Positions 33,236-44,030 are shown, counted from the first letter of the stretch. The stretch: 64,000 bases of DNA from Marinobacter lutaoensis (GCF_001981305.1 NZ_MSCW01000004.1:248001-312000); one strand, 5' to 3'. A program made the numbers and translations. Notes: a model not told the origin generated them from the letters alone.

Positions 33236-36200
33236 ATGATCCTGTCCGACGTCTCCATCAAACGGCCGGTGTTCGCCACCGTGCTCAGCCTGCTGACCGT
33301 GGTGTTCGGCGTTGCCTCCCTGCTCGGGCTGCCGGTACGCGAGTATCCCGATATCGACCCGCCGGTGGTGTCCATTGCCACCGATTACACCGGCGCTGCC
33401 GCGGAGGTGGTGGACACCCAGATCACCCAGGTGATCGAGGGGGCCATCAGCGGCATCGAAGGCATTCGTGCCATCGAGTCCTCCACCGAACAGGGGGAAT
33501 CCCGAACCAGCATCGAATTCAACATTTCCCGGGATGTGGATATCGCCGCCAACGACGTTCGGGATGCGGTGTCACGGGTGCTCAACCGCTTGCCCGAGGA
33601 GGCGGACGTACCGGTGGTCAGCAAGGCCGACTCGGACGCCCGGCCGATGATGTGGGTGACCCTGCGCAGCCAAGTCTGGGACAGCGCCGAGCTGAGCGAC
33701 TTCGCCGACCGGGTGCTGGCGGACCGGCTGTCGGTGCTCGATGGCGTGGCCGATGTGCGGATCGGCGGTGAACGGCGCTACGCCATCCGGGTCTGGCTGG
33801 ACCGGGAGCGGCTGGCGGCCCGGGACATCACCGTGGCGGAGGTGGAACAGGCGCTGCGGGCCAACAACATCGAACTGCCCGCCGGCTCGGTGGACTCATC
33901 CACCCGTAACTTCACCGTCCGGGCCGAGGGCCGGCTGTCGACCGTAGAGGAATTCCGCAACCTGGTGATCCGGCGCCAGGGCAACGAGCTGCTGCGGCTG
34001 GGGGAGGTCGCCAACGTCCAGATGGGCGTCGAGTCCGATGTCAGCCGGCTGCGCGCCAACGGTGAAACCGCCATCGGCATGGGCATCATCCGTCAGTCCA
34101 AGGCCAACACCGTGGCGGTGTCCGACGCGGTCCGGGCCGAGCTTGAGAAGATCCGGGAGACGTTGCCGCCGGAGGTGAGCATCGCCGAGAGCTACGACGA
34201 GTCCATCTTCATCCGTGCCTCGATTCGGGAAGTGATGGTCACCCTGGCCATTGCCGTGTCCCTGGTGATTCTGGTGATCTTCCTGTTCCTGCGTTCCTGG
34301 CGGGCCACCCTGATTCCGGCGGTGACCATTCCGGTGGCGGTGATCGGTGCCTTCATCGGCCTGGGGTTCCTGGGTTTCTCCATCAACGTGCTGACCCTGC
34401 TGGCGATGATCCTGGCCATTGGCCTGGTGGTGGACGATGCCATCGTCATGTTGGAGAACATCCAGCGCCGGATCGACCTGGGCGAGCCGCCCCTGCTGGC
34501 CGCTTACCGGGGCGCGCGCCAGGTGGCGTTCGCGGTCGTTGCCACCACCGTCACGCTGGTGGCGGTGTTCGTGCCCATTTCTTTCATGGGCGGCAACATC
34601 GGCCGCCTGTTCGCCGAATTTGGCTTCACCCTGGCGGCGGCGGTGGTGTTTTCCACCCTGGTGGCGCTGACCCTCACCCCCATGCTCTGTTCCAAATGGC
34701 TCAGACACAGCCCGGAACATGCCGAGGGGCACCGGCTATGGGCGGCCAGCGAGCGCCTGCTGACGGGCCTAAGCCGAGGGTACGAGCGGTTGCTGCGCCT
34801 GGCCCTGCGCCATCCGGGTTTGGTGATTGGGTTGGGGCTGGCGGGCCTGGTGGTGGCTGCGGTGGTGTACCCGGAGCTGCCCCAGGAGCTGGCCCCGACC
34901 GAGGACCGCGGCGTGATCATCATGCCGGTCAGCGCCCCCCGGGGCGCCACGGTGGAATACACCGACCACTATGTGCGCGAAATCGAGCATCAGCTGCTGC
35001 CCTACCTGGACCAGGGCACCGCCGATCGCCTGCTGTCGATCGTCGGGTTCCGGGGCGAGGAAGACAGTGCCTTCCTGATCCTCGGCTTGGCGCCCTGGGA
35101 GGCCCGCGACGTCAAGCAGCAGCAGGTGACCGGCGAGCTGCGGCAGCGGTTCCGGGACATCGCCGGGGTGCGGGTGGTGCCGGTGAACCCGCCGGGGCTG
35201 GGGCAGCGCGGGTTCAGCCAGCCGGTGCAGTTCGTGGTGGCGGGGCCGGATTACGCCTCGGTCCAGAGCTGGAGCGAGGACATCGTGGCGCGGGCCAAGG
35301 AGAACCCGAACCTGCTCAACATTGAGACGGATTTTGAACTGACCCGTCCGGAACTGCGGGTGACCATCGACCGGGAACGGGCGGCGGACCTGGACATCAC
35401 CGTGGAAGACGTGGGCCTGACTCTGCAGACCATGCTGGCGTCACGTCAGGTCACCACCTATCTGGACCGGGGCCGGGAATACGACGTGATCGTGCAGGCC
35501 GCCGATAGGGACCGGGCCACGCCAGAAGACCTGGGTCAGATTTACCTCCGCCCCCGGGAGGGCGGTGCCCTGATTCCGCTCAGGGCGCTGGTGTCGGTGC
35601 AGGAAGTCGGAGCCAACCCGGACCTGCGTCGGATCGACCGGTTGCCGGCGGTGGTGATCAGCGCGTCCCTGGCCGAAGGCTATGACCTCGGGTCGGCGCT
35701 GACCTATCTGAATCGGCTGGCGGCGGACACCCTGCCGCCGGAAGCCCGGGTGAGCTACCGGGGCCTGTCCCGGGAGTTCCAGGAGTCGTCCAACGCCATT
35801 TTCGTCACCTTCGGCCTGGCGTTCGTGATCGTGTTCCTGGTGCTGGCGGCCCAGTTCGAGAGCTGGATCCACCCGCTGATCATTATGCTGACGGTGCCCC
35901 TGGCGGTCACCGGAGCGCTGCTGGCGCTGTTGTGGTCGGGCATCAGCCTGAATATCTACAGCCAGATCGGCATCATTATGCTGCTGGGGCTGATGGCCAA
36001 GAACGGCATCCTGATCGTGGAGTTCGCCAACCAGTTGCGGGATCAGGGCCTTGCGGTGCGGGAGGCGATTCTGGAGGGCGCGGTGCTGCGCTTCCGGCCG
36101 GTGCTGATGACCACCATTTCCACCATCTTCGGCGCCATTCCGCTGGTGCTGGCCACCGGTGCCGGCGCTGAGAGCCGGGCCGCCATCGGCATGGTGATTC

Positions 36201-36388
36201 TGGGCGGACTCACTTTCGCCACCACCTTGACGCTGTTCCTGATTCCGGTGCTCTACAACCTGTTGGCGCGCTTCGCCAAGCCAACCCACGCGGTGGCGCA
36301 GGCACTGGCTCAGGAGGCGGCCCGGGTCGACGGCGGCGGAGATTCCAGGCTGGCGAGCGACGACCCGCCGCCGGCACGGCAAGCCTGA
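33236..36388 (+). CDS. RND efflux pump permease (HAE-1/AcrB-like)
   Basis: 1050 residues with 12 membrane helices and two large periplasmic loops. The proton-relay motif GLVVDDAIVMLENIQRRID carries the paired Asp of helix 4; GLMAKNGILIVEFANQLRDQ marks helix 10. It is driven by protons and exports drugs or other small molecules as a trimer. Encoded directly after its adaptor; no outer-membrane factor gene adjoins, so it presumably uses a shared TolC-type channel. Confidence 0.93.
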   Translation: MILSDVSIKRPVFATVLSLLTVVFGVASLLGLPVREYPDIDPPVVSIATDYTGAAAEVVDTQITQVIEGAISGIEGIRAIESSTEQGESRTSIEFNISRDVDIAANDVRDAVSRVLNRLPEEADVPVVSKADSDARPMMWVTLRSQVWDSAELSDFADRVLADRLSVLDGVADVRIGGERRYAIRVWLDRERLAARDITVAEVEQALRANNIELPAGSVDSSTRNFTVRAEGRLSTVEEFRNLVIRRQGNELLRLGEVANVQMGVESDVSRLRANGETAIGMGIIRQSKANTVAVSDAVRAELEKIRETLPPEVSIAESYDESIFIRASIREVMVTLAIAVSLVILVIFLFLRSWRATLIPAVTIPVAVIGAFIGLGFLGFSINVLTLLAMILAIGLVVDDAIVMLENIQRRIDLGEPPLLAAYRGARQVAFAVVATTVTLVAVFVPISFMGGNIGRLFAEFGFTLAAAVVFSTLVALTLTPMLCSKWLRHSPEHAEGHRLWAASERLLTGLSRGYERLLRLALRHPGLVIGLGLAGLVVAAVVYPELPQELAPTEDRGVIIMPVSAPRGATVEYTDHYVREIEHQLLPYLDQGTADRLLSIVGFRGEEDSAFLILGLAPWEARDVKQQQVTGELRQRFRDIAGVRVVPVNPPGLGQRGFSQPVQFVVAGPDYASVQSWSEDIVARAKENPNLLNIETDFELTRPELRVTIDRERAADLDITVEDVGLTLQTMLASRQVTTYLDRGREYDVIVQAADRDRATPEDLGQIYLRPREGGALIPLRALVSVQEVGANPDLRRIDRLPAVVISASLAEGYDLGSALTYLNRLAADTLPPEARVSYRGLSREFQESSNAIFVTFGLAFVIVFLVLAAQFESWIHPLIIMLTVPLAVTGALLALLWSGISLNIYSQIGIIMLLGLMAKNGILIVEFANQLRDQGLAVREAILEGAVLRFRPVLMTTISTIFGAIPLVLATGAGAESRAAIGMVILGGLTFATTLTLFLIPVLYNLLARFAKPTHAVAQALAQEAARVDGGGDSRLASDDPPPARQA

Positions 36389-36397
36389 CCGGCGGGC

Positions 36398-37672
36398 TCA
36401 AAGGGTATCGGGGAACGCCAGCTGGCCGCCGAACACCTCATCCGGATGGATGTCCACGCACAACACCTGGGTTTGCTCCTGAAAGTGCAGGACGGTGGAC
36501 AGGGTCACCGTGCGCCGGGCATCGGGCAGGCCGACGTAGGGCCGTGAGCAGTGAATGTGCTGGGGCCGCTGGCGGGCCTTCTGAAAATACTCCCGGTGCG
36601 CCCAGCAGGCCCCGGCGGACTCATACAGGGGGTTGAAGCGGACCTGCTTGATGTCCGGATGGGTGCGTGCCAAGTTGCCCTGCTGGATGCCGTTCTGGTC
36701 CAGCACGAAGCAGCGTTTGACACCGTCCATTTGCAGCAGTTGTTCACAGGCGGCCCGGAAAGGCACGCCCCGGGCCACCAGGTGGCAGGTCTCCATGATC
36801 TCGAAGCGCAGCAGGCGCAGGTAGTTTTCCTGATCCCGGCTGTCCTGCAGGGACCATTCACTGGACTGGCTGACCCGTTGGGCCAGCCGGGCCTCGGCCT
36901 GCTCGGCGGCCTTTTTCGACACCGGCCCCGGCCTGCCGAACAGGAAGCCCTGCAGCAGGTCCGCCTCGGTGGCCAGGGCAATCCGGGCCAGGGCTTCATT
37001 TTCAATGCCTTCCAGCAGCACCAGGCTGCCGCTTTCTCGGATCATCCGGACCAGACTCTCCAGCAGCATGCGGGCCCGGATGTGGTGTTCGGCGTTCACC
37101 AGCAGGCTGCGGTCCAGCTTCACGATCAGAGGGTTGATGCGCCACAGGCGCTCGAAGTTGGAGTCGCCCATGCCGAAGTCGTCGATGGCGATCTGAAAGC
37201 CCTGTTCCCGGGCCCTGTGGATAAAATCCAGCAGGGCATCGGTGTTATCGGACGCCGCCTCCACCAGCTCCAGCACGATCCGCTCCGGCGGAATGCCGCA
37301 GCGGCGGCAGTGGCTGGCCAGGCGCTCCAGGGAAGCCGTAGGCTGGGTGCAGGTCTGGGGGGTGATGTTGAGGAACAGCCACACCGGCAGGGACTTGCCA
37401 CCGAAGTGCTCGAGGTGTCGTTGCAGCAGGTGGCTGTCCAGCTCGAACACCTGATCCTGGCTGGCCGCGAGCTCGAACAGACTGACCGGAGAGATTGGCG
37501 TACCGTTGCGCTTGACCCGGACCAGGGCTTCGTAGCCAACCAGTTTCTGTTGCGTGGGACAAAAAATCGGCTGGTACACCGACTCGAAATCGTGGCTGAG
37601 GATAATGTCCGGGTCAACCGTATCATGCATGCGCCGGCCTTTGCGCCACGAGAGTCTGACTACGCTGCTCAT
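36398..37672 (-). CDS. EAL-domain c-di-GMP phosphodiesterase with C-terminal sensor-like domain
   Basis: 424 residues. EAL domain about 25-260: YEALVRV, LELVEAASDN, AIDDFGMGDSNFERL, VKLDRSLL, LLEGIENEA and QGFLFGRP, so the metal-binding residues look intact, though loop 6 reads DFGMGDSN rather than DFGTGYSN. Residues about 290-420 (MDGVKRCFVLDQNGIQ, then HIHCSRPYVGLPDARRTVTL) resemble the PAS/Cache-like C-terminal domain of YkuI. It would hydrolyse c-di-GMP under control of a small ligand. It converges with the RND operon. Confidence 0.88.
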   Translation of the reverse strand: MSSVVRLSWRKGRRMHDTVDPDIILSHDFESVYQPIFCPTQQKLVGYEALVRVKRNGTPISPVSLFELAASQDQVFELDSHLLQRHLEHFGGKSLPVWLFLNITPQTCTQPTASLERLASHCRRCGIPPERIVLELVEAASDNTDALLDFIHRAREQGFQIAIDDFGMGDSNFERLWRINPLIVKLDRSLLVNAEHHIRARMLLESLVRMIRESGSLVLLEGIENEALARIALATEADLLQGFLFGRPGPVSKKAAEQAEARLAQRVSQSSEWSLQDSRDQENYLRLLRFEIMETCHLVARGVPFRAACEQLLQMDGVKRCFVLDQNGIQQGNLARTHPDIKQVRFNPLYESAGACWAHREYFQKARQRPQHIHCSRPYVGLPDARRTVTLSTVLHFQEQTQVLCVDIHPDEVFGGQLAFPDTL

Positions 37673-37936
37673 GAGCAGGACCCTTCGTTTGAAGTCTGGT
37701 GAACAGCCGTCCTGGCCATGCTAGGTTTAGGGAGCCCTGGATGAACGCCGAATGGTCCCGGCGGCCCGAAGGCTCCGACATGCACGAATTCCGTACGCGA
37801 ATTCCGTGCCAAGGCGCCAACGCCTTGAAATGGTTAATCTTTGATCAGAGTGTACAACAAACGCCAGGTACCGGTGCACCAAAAGCGGGCGGAAGGCCCG
37901 GGCTGATCACCGGAATGCACCAAAACGGAAAGAGTC

Positions 37937-39235
37937 ATGAGCCAACACAGCCAGTTCCGATTGTTCGCCCAACGGCGTTTTCTGCCCTTCTATCTGACCC
38001 AGTTTTCCGGTGCCTTCAACGACAACCTGTACAAGAACGCCCTGTTGCTGTTGATCACCTACGGTGCCGGTGACGTGTTGGGCCTGTCGGTGAACCTGAT
38101 CGTCAACCTGGCGGCGTTCCTGTTCATCCTGCCGTTTTTTCTGTTTTCCGGGGTTGCTGGCCAGGTGGCCGACCGCTACGAGATGTCGACCATTATCCGC
38201 CTGGTGAAGCTGGCGGAAATCGTCATCATGGGTCTGGCCGCGGTCGGGCTCTGGTTCGGCTGGTGGGGGTGGCTGCTGGTGCTGCTGTTCCTGATGGGCA
38301 CTCAGTCCACCTTCTTCGGACCGGTGAAGTACGCCATCCTGCCGAAGGTGCTGGACGACAGCGAACTGGTGGGGGGCAACGGCCTGGTGGGCATGGGCAC
38401 CTTCGTGGCGATCCTGCTGGGGACCATTGCCGCCGGTCTGATCATGGGGCTGGACCAGGCCGCCCGAGTGACCGCCGTGGCGGTGGTGGCGATGGCGGTG
38501 GCGGGCTACCTCGCGGCCCGGCAGGTACCCTGGGCGGGCTCGGACAACCCCGACCTGGTGGTGCGTGTGCGCCCGCTGCGGGACACGTGGCAGCTGATGG
38601 GGGTGGCGGCCGAACGGCGGCACGTACTGCAAGCGGTGCTCGCCATCTCCTGGTTCTGGTTCCTGGGGGCCGCCTATCTGACCCAGTTTCCCAACTTCGC
38701 CAGGACTTGGCTGGCCGGCGACGAAACCGTGGTCACCCTGCTGCTGGCGCTGTTCACCATCGGCATCGCCGTCGGTTCCATGCTGTGTGAGCGGCTGACC
38801 CGCCATCGCATCAGCCTGACACCGGTACCCTGGGGTGCGCTGGGCCTGACCCTGTTCGGAATCGACGTCTATCTGGCGGCACCGGAGGTGCCCCAGGCCT
38901 CGGACTGGTGGCGGCTACTGACCGATCCGGCGTACCGGCGCGTGCTGATTGACCTCACCGCCATCGGTGTCTGCGGCGGCCTGTTCATCGTTCCCCTGTA
39001 CGCCTACATCCAGCACGAAACTCCGGACAACCGGCGGGCGCGGATCATCGCCGCCCTGAACGTGATCAATGCCCTGTTCATGGTGGCCAGCGCGCTGTGC
39101 GGCATGCTGCTGCTGGGTGGGCTGGAGATGACCATACCGGCGTTTTTCTTGAGCCTGTCCCTGGTCAACGGCTTGGTGTTGCCGGTGGTGGTCCGCTTGC
39201 ACCGGCGGAATCACCGACTTACTGTGGACAACTAG
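37937..39235 (+). CDS. MFS transporter, LplT-like
   Basis: 432 residues, 12 predicted helices. Begins FLPFYLTQFSGAFNDNLYKN, the conserved first helix of the lysophospholipid transporter LplT group, with the GQVADRYEMSTI loop. LplT flips lysophospholipids inwards for re-acylation by Aas; in many bacteria the two are fused, here only the transporter part is present. Confidence 0.82.
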   Translation: MSQHSQFRLFAQRRFLPFYLTQFSGAFNDNLYKNALLLLITYGAGDVLGLSVNLIVNLAAFLFILPFFLFSGVAGQVADRYEMSTIIRLVKLAEIVIMGLAAVGLWFGWWGWLLVLLFLMGTQSTFFGPVKYAILPKVLDDSELVGGNGLVGMGTFVAILLGTIAAGLIMGLDQAARVTAVAVVAMAVAGYLAARQVPWAGSDNPDLVVRVRPLRDTWQLMGVAAERRHVLQAVLAISWFWFLGAAYLTQFPNFARTWLAGDETVVTLLLALFTIGIAVGSMLCERLTRHRISLTPVPWGALGLTLFGIDVYLAAPEVPQASDWWRLLTDPAYRRVLIDLTAIGVCGGLFIVPLYAYIQHETPDNRRARIIAALNVINALFMVASALCGMLLLGGLEMTIPAFFLSLSLVNGLVLPVVVRLHRRNHRLTVDN

Positions 39236-39445
39236 TCGGAAAAACTCCGGATAGCCGTTGAAATGTTTTTTTAATATCAATAAAAAACAATGGCTTAACC
39301 TGTGTTTTATGGGGTATGGAAAGCCTCCCAATCTGTGGATAACTTTTTGAATTGTTTTCTCAGGAGAGCGTTCCAAGCGCCTGAAAAATAGCCAATTTCG
39401 GTTTTTACGTATGCCGGTCGGGGAGGGGGCGGAGTGTTTTCCACA
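39223..39445. other. candidate chromosomal origin (oriC) upstream of mnmG
   Basis: The 340-bp gap before mnmG holds one perfect DnaA box (reverse of TTATCCACA, 39334-39342), two one-mismatch boxes (39223-39231 and 39437-39445) and an AT-rich tract (39263-39290). In E. coli and some other gammaproteobacteria oriC is next to mnmG (gidA). Other members use the dnaA-rpmH region, so this remains a candidate. Confidence 0.5.
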
Positions 39446-39577
39446 GATGTGCACCGGTTTCCGACTTTCCTGTTCCCGGTCGGCTTGGTTAAAATTTGTG
39501 CATTCCGACTGCAATTTACCGGGCAAGGCGCTATACTCGCCGCCCTGTTTTTATCCCCCCGATTTCCGAGGTGAAGA

Positions 39578-41464
39578 GTGGAGTTTCCGACCCGTTTCGA
39601 TGTCATTGTCATTGGTGGTGGCCACGCCGGTACCGAGGCCGCGCTGGCGGCCGCGCGCATGGGCTGCCAGACCCTGCTGTTGACCCACAACATTGAGACG
39701 CTGGGCCAGATGTCCTGTAATCCGGCCATCGGCGGGATCGGCAAGAGCCACTTGGTCAAGGAAATCGACGCGCTCGGTGGCGCCATGGCGCGGGCCACCG
39801 ACCGCGCCGGCATCCAGTTCCGGGTGCTGAACAGCCGCAAGGGGCCGGCGGTGCGTGCCACCCGGGCGCAGGCGGATCGGGTCCTGTATAAGGCGGCCAT
39901 CCGGAACATGCTGGAAAACCAACCGAACCTGCTGCTGTTCCAGCAGGCGGCGGACGACCTGATTGTGGAAAACGACCAGGTGACCGGGGTGGTGACCCAG
40001 ACCGGCATCCGCTTCAACGCCAAAACCGTGGTGCTGACCACCGGTACCTTCTTAGGGGGCGTGATCCACATCGGCCTGCAGAGCCACGCCGGCGGTCGTG
40101 CCGGTGACGCGCCGGCGAATGCACTGGCGCGCCGGCTGCGGGAACTGCCGTTCAACGTCGGCCGGCTCAAGACCGGCACGCCGCCGCGCATCGACGCGCG
40201 CTCGGTGGACTTCTCCGTGATGCAGGAACAGTGGGGCGACCAGCCGACGCCGGTGATGTCCTTCATTGGCAGCCGCGACGAGCACCCGCGCCAGGTGTGC
40301 TGCTACGTCACCCGCACCACCGAGCAGACCCATGACATCATCCGCAGCGGCTTCGACCGCTCGCCCATGTTCACCGGCAACATCGAAGGCGTGGGCCCGC
40401 GTTACTGTCCGTCCATCGAGGACAAGGTCAACCGGTTCGCGGACAAGGATTCACACCAGATTTTCGTGGAGCCGGAAGGGCTGACCACCCACGAGCTGTA
40501 TCCCAACGGCATTTCCACCAGCCTGCCGTTCGACATCCAGCTGGCGGCGGTACGCTCCATTCCGGGGTTTGAGAACGCCCACATCACCCGGCCGGGCTAC
40601 GCCATCGAGTACGATTACATCGATCCCCAGGACCTGCGCCACACCCTGGAGACCAAGTACATCCGCGGCCTCTATTTCGCCGGCCAGATCAACGGCACCA
40701 CCGGTTACGAGGAAGCCGGCGCCCAGGGCCTGCTGGCGGGCATCAACGCCGCCCTGCGGGCCCAAGAGAAGGAGCCGTGGTACCCGCGCCGGGACGAAGC
40801 CTACCTCGGGGTGCTGGTGGACGACCTGATCACCCTGGGCACCCGGGAGCCCTACCGTATGTTCACCAGCCGCGCGGAGTACCGGTTGCTTCTGCGCGAG
40901 GACAACGCCGACCTGCGCCTGACCGAGATCGGCCGCCGGCTGGGCCTGGTGGACGATGAACGCTGGCGCCGGTTCAACGACAAGCGCGAGGCGATCGTGC
41001 GTGAACGCCAGCGCCTGGAAACCACCCGCGTGCATCCGGGCACCGAGGCCGGCGACCGGGCCAACGGTTTTCTCCGCCAGCCGATGACCCGGGACCAGTC
41101 GCTGGCCGAGCTGCTGCGCCGTCCGGAAATGACCTACGCACAGATCGCGGAGATCTCCGGCGAGCAGGCCGACGACGCGCAGGTGGCGGAACAGGTGGAA
41201 ATCGAGATCAAGTACGAGGGCTACATCTCCCGCCAGGCCGACGAAATCGAGCGCCTGCGCCGGCACGAAAACACGCCGCTGCCGGCGGATCTGGACTACG
41301 ACGTGATCGGCGGCCTATCCAACGAGATTCGCCAGAAGCTCAAGGCCGCCCGTCCCGAGACCGTGGCCCAGGCCTCCCGCATTCAGGGCGTGACCCCGGC
41401 GGCGGTGAGCCAGATTCTGGTGTACCTGAAAAAGCGGGACCTGCTGCAGAAGCAAAGTGCCTGA
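39578..41464 (+). CDS. mnmG: tRNA uridine-5-carboxymethylaminomethyl modification enzyme MnmG
   Basis: 628 residues, the usual length. FAD-binding [20 protein letters not shown] at the N-terminus, the MnmG signatures [12 protein letters not shown] and [16 protein letters not shown], and a C-terminal helical MnmE-binding domain. With MnmE it modifies the wobble uridine of several tRNAs. The start is GTG (39578) with GAGGTGA upstream. First gene of the conserved mnmG-rsmG-parA-parB cluster. Confidence 0.97.
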   Translation: MEFPTRFDVIVIGGGHAGTEAALAAARMGCQTLLLTHNIETLGQMSCNPAIGGIGKSHLVKEIDALGGAMARATDRAGIQFRVLNSRKGPAVRATRAQADRVLYKAAIRNMLENQPNLLLFQQAADDLIVENDQVTGVVTQTGIRFNAKTVVLTTGTFLGGVIHIGLQSHAGGRAGDAPANALARRLRELPFNVGRLKTGTPPRIDARSVDFSVMQEQWGDQPTPVMSFIGSRDEHPRQVCCYVTRTTEQTHDIIRSGFDRSPMFTGNIEGVGPRYCPSIEDKVNRFADKDSHQIFVEPEGLTTHELYPNGISTSLPFDIQLAAVRSIPGFENAHITRPGYAIEYDYIDPQDLRHTLETKYIRGLYFAGQINGTTGYEEAGAQGLLAGINAALRAQEKEPWYPRRDEAYLGVLVDDLITLGTREPYRMFTSRAEYRLLLREDNADLRLTEIGRRLGLVDDERWRRFNDKREAIVRERQRLETTRVHPGTEAGDRANGFLRQPMTRDQSLAELLRRPEMTYAQIAEISGEQADDAQVAEQVEIEIKYEGYISRQADEIERLRRHENTPLPADLDYDVIGGLSNEIRQKLKAARPETVAQASRIQGVTPAAVSQILVYLKKRDLLQKQSA

Positions 41465-41474
41465 GGCCCGCACC

Positions 41475-42152
41475 ATGAATCATTCGCTATGGTCGGGCCA
41501 GCTCCGTGATGGGCTGGCCCGGATGAACCTGTCCCTGAGCGAAGGCCAGCAGCGGCGACTGCTGGCCTTCCTGTCCCTGCTTAACAAGTGGAACCGGGCC
41601 TACAACCTGACTGCGGTGCGTGACGAGCGCCAGATGGTCTCGCGCCAATTGCTGGACAGCCTGAGCATCCTGCCCTGGGTGCGCGCCGACCATCTGCTGG
41701 ACGTGGGAGCCGGTGGCGGTCTGCCGGGCATTCCCCTGGCCATCGCCCTGCCGGAACGGCGCTTCACCTTGCTCGACAGCAACGGCAAGAAGACCCGTTT
41801 CCTGAACCAGTGCGTGCTGGAGCTGGGCCTGGACAACGTCGAGGTGATCCATGGCCGGGCCGAAGCCTGCCGGCCGGAGCAACCGTTCCGGCAGATCAGC
41901 AGCCGTGCCTTCACCGCCCTGGACAACTTGGTGGACTGGTGCGGCCGGCTGCTGGCCGACGACGGTGAGTTCCTTGCCATGAAAGGCCTGTTTCCGGATG
42001 ATGAAGTGGCTGCCCTTCCGGCGGGCTGGCAGGTAAAATCCAGCCACGCCCTGACGGTGCCCGGCGCCGACGGTGAGCGGCATTTGCTGATCGTGGCCCG
42101 ATCGGATCAATCTCGGAACCCCGCAACAGGAGGCGAAACATGGCGCGCGTGA
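41475..42152 (+). CDS. rsmG: 16S rRNA m7G527 methyltransferase RsmG
   Basis: 225 residues. SAM-binding motif LLDVGAGGGLPGIPLAIALP (about 75-94) and LNKWNRAYNLTAVRD near the N-terminus are typical. It methylates G527 of 16S rRNA; loss gives low-level streptomycin resistance. Ends 13 bp inside parA. Confidence 0.96.
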   Translation: MNHSLWSGQLRDGLARMNLSLSEGQQRRLLAFLSLLNKWNRAYNLTAVRDERQMVSRQLLDSLSILPWVRADHLLDVGAGGGLPGIPLAIALPERRFTLLDSNGKKTRFLNQCVLELGLDNVEVIHGRAEACRPEQPFRQISSRAFTALDNLVDWCGRLLADDGEFLAMKGLFPDDEVAALPAGWQVKSSHALTVPGADGERHLLIVARSDQSRNPATGGETWRA

Positions 42153-42934
42153 TTGCAGTGACCAATCAGAAAGGCGGTGTCGGCAAGACCACCACCTGCG
42201 TCAACCTGTCCGCCTCCCTGGCCGCCACCAAGCGCCGTGTGTTACTGGTGGACATGGACCCCCAGGGCAACGCCACCATGGGCAGTGGCGTCGACAAGAA
42301 CACTCTGGAGCTGTCCGGTTACGACCTGCTGACCAAACGAGCCACCGCCGAGGAGGTGATCGTGACGGTCGAAGCCGCCGGATTCGACCTGATGCCGGCC
42401 AACGGCGACCTGACCGCCGCCGAGGTGGAGCTGATGAATGAGATCGGCCGGGAACACCGGCTCCGGCTGGCGCTGAACAAGGTCCGGGAGAACTACGACT
42501 ACATTCTGATCGACTGCCCGCCGTCGCTGAGCCTGCTGACCGTCAATGCCCTGTCCGCGGCCGATTCGGTGCTGATCCCGATGCAGTGCGAATACTATGC
42601 GCTGGAGGGGTTGGCGGCCCTGATGAACACCGTCGAGCAGATCCAGGAGACGGTGAACCCGAATCTGGAGATCGAGGGGCTGCTGCGTACCATGTACGAC
42701 CCGCGCAACAGCCTCACCCTCGATGTCTCCGCCCAGTTGTCCGAATACTTCGGCGACAAGGTGTACCGGGCGGTGATTCCCCGCAATGTGCGGCTGGCCG
42801 AAGCGCCCAGCTATGGTTTGCCGGCGCTGAAATACGACCGTTCCTCCAAGGGTGCGGTGGCCTACTTGGCGCTGGCTGGGGAAATGGTGCGCCGCCATGG
42901 TTCAAAAAAGACATCCGCGCCGGTGGCGGTGTAA
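42140..42934 (+). CDS. parA: chromosome partition ATPase ParA (Soj)
   Basis: 264 residues. Walker A KGGVGKTTTCVNL, then LLVDMDPQGNATMGSG and ILIDCPPSLSLLTVNAL. Binds nucleoid DNA and drives segregation of ParB-parS complexes. SD AGGAGG lies inside the end of rsmG. I saw no parS consensus in the window. Confidence 0.96.
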   Translation: MARVIAVTNQKGGVGKTTTCVNLSASLAATKRRVLLVDMDPQGNATMGSGVDKNTLELSGYDLLTKRATAEEVIVTVEAAGFDLMPANGDLTAAEVELMNEIGREHRLRLALNKVRENYDYILIDCPPSLSLLTVNALSAADSVLIPMQCEYYALEGLAALMNTVEQIQETVNPNLEIEGLLRTMYDPRNSLTLDVSAQLSEYFGDKVYRAVIPRNVRLAEAPSYGLPALKYDRSSKGAVAYLALAGEMVRRHGSKKTSAPVAV

Positions 42935-42982
42935 CATAGGGCGCCCTCGGGTCACGAAGCATCATTTTGTTCAACGGGAAGA

Positions 42983-43870
42983 ATGACAGACACCATGGCG
43001 GCGAAAAAACGAGGATTGGGTGAGCGTGGACTGGGGGCTCTGCTGCAGGGCTCCAAGGTGTCCCTGAATCCGGAGGACAAGGACCGCGACGGCGAACTGC
43101 GCGACATCCCCGTCGACCTGATCCAGCGCGGCCGTTACCAGCCGCGTCGGGACATGGACCCGGCCGCGTTGCAGGAACTGGCCGATTCCATCCGGCAGCA
43201 AGGCGTGATGCAGCCGGTGGTGGTGCGCGCCATCGCCGAGGGCCGTTACGAGCTGATCGCCGGCGAGCGCCGCTGGCGTGCCGCGCAAATGGCGGAACTG
43301 GACCGGATTCCGGCAATCATCCGTGATGTGCCCGATGACGCCGCCATTGCCATGGCACTGATCGAGAACATCCAGCGCGAGAACCTCAACCCCATCGAGG
43401 AAGCCTTCGCCCTGCAGCGCCTGCAGGAGGAGTTCGGACTGACCCAGGCCCAGGTGGCCGAGGCCGTGGGCAAGTCCCGGACCACCATCACCAACCTGCT
43501 GCGGCTGATCGGCCTGACCGAGGACGTGCGGGTGATGCTGGAACATGGCGATCTGGAAATGGGCCACGGCCGGGCCATGCTGACCCTGCCGCCGGAGCAG
43601 CAGGTGCAGGTGGCCCGCCAGGTGGTGGCCAAGTCCCTGTCGGTCCGACAGACCGAGGCCCTGGTGCGGCGCCTGCAACAGGAACAGGCGCAGGACGCGC
43701 CGCGCAAGCCGACGGCGCTGGACCCTAACATCCGGGCTCTGCAGGACGACCTGTCCGAACGACTGGGCGCCCGGGTGTCCATCAACCATGGCCAGCGCGG
43801 CCGGGGCAAGGTGGTCATCGAGTACAGCTCCCTGGATGAGCTGGACGGCATTCTCGGCCACATTCGCTAG
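42983..43870 (+). CDS. parB: chromosome partition protein ParB (Spo0J)
   Basis: 295 residues. CTP-binding and N-terminal motifs RYQPRRDMDPAALQELADSI, GERRWRAAQMA and IENIQRENLNPIEEA, central HTH (TQAQVAEAVGKSRTTITNLL), C-terminal dimer domain. Binds parS and spreads as a DNA clamp. A second in-frame ATG at 42995 is an equally plausible start, since GGGAAG is too close to the first. Confidence 0.95.
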   Translation: MTDTMAAKKRGLGERGLGALLQGSKVSLNPEDKDRDGELRDIPVDLIQRGRYQPRRDMDPAALQELADSIRQQGVMQPVVVRAIAEGRYELIAGERRWRAAQMAELDRIPAIIRDVPDDAAIAMALIENIQRENLNPIEEAFALQRLQEEFGLTQAQVAEAVGKSRTTITNLLRLIGLTEDVRVMLEHGDLEMGHGRAMLTLPPEQQVQVARQVVAKSLSVRQTEALVRRLQQEQAQDAPRKPTALDPNIRALQDDLSERLGARVSINHGQRGRGKVVIEYSSLDELDGILGHIR

Positions 43871-44030
43871 CGCCGATTTTTCCTCCCTTCGGCTTTGCGA
43901 CTAAAGTTCGTGGTGGCGTCTTCACACAAGATGTAGTGGTTCAAATTCTCACCAATCCCTATTTGTGTCCCATGGCCCGAAAACCCAGGAATTTCGGGTC
44001 ATTTCCCGTCCTGAACAGCCCCAGGCTTTG

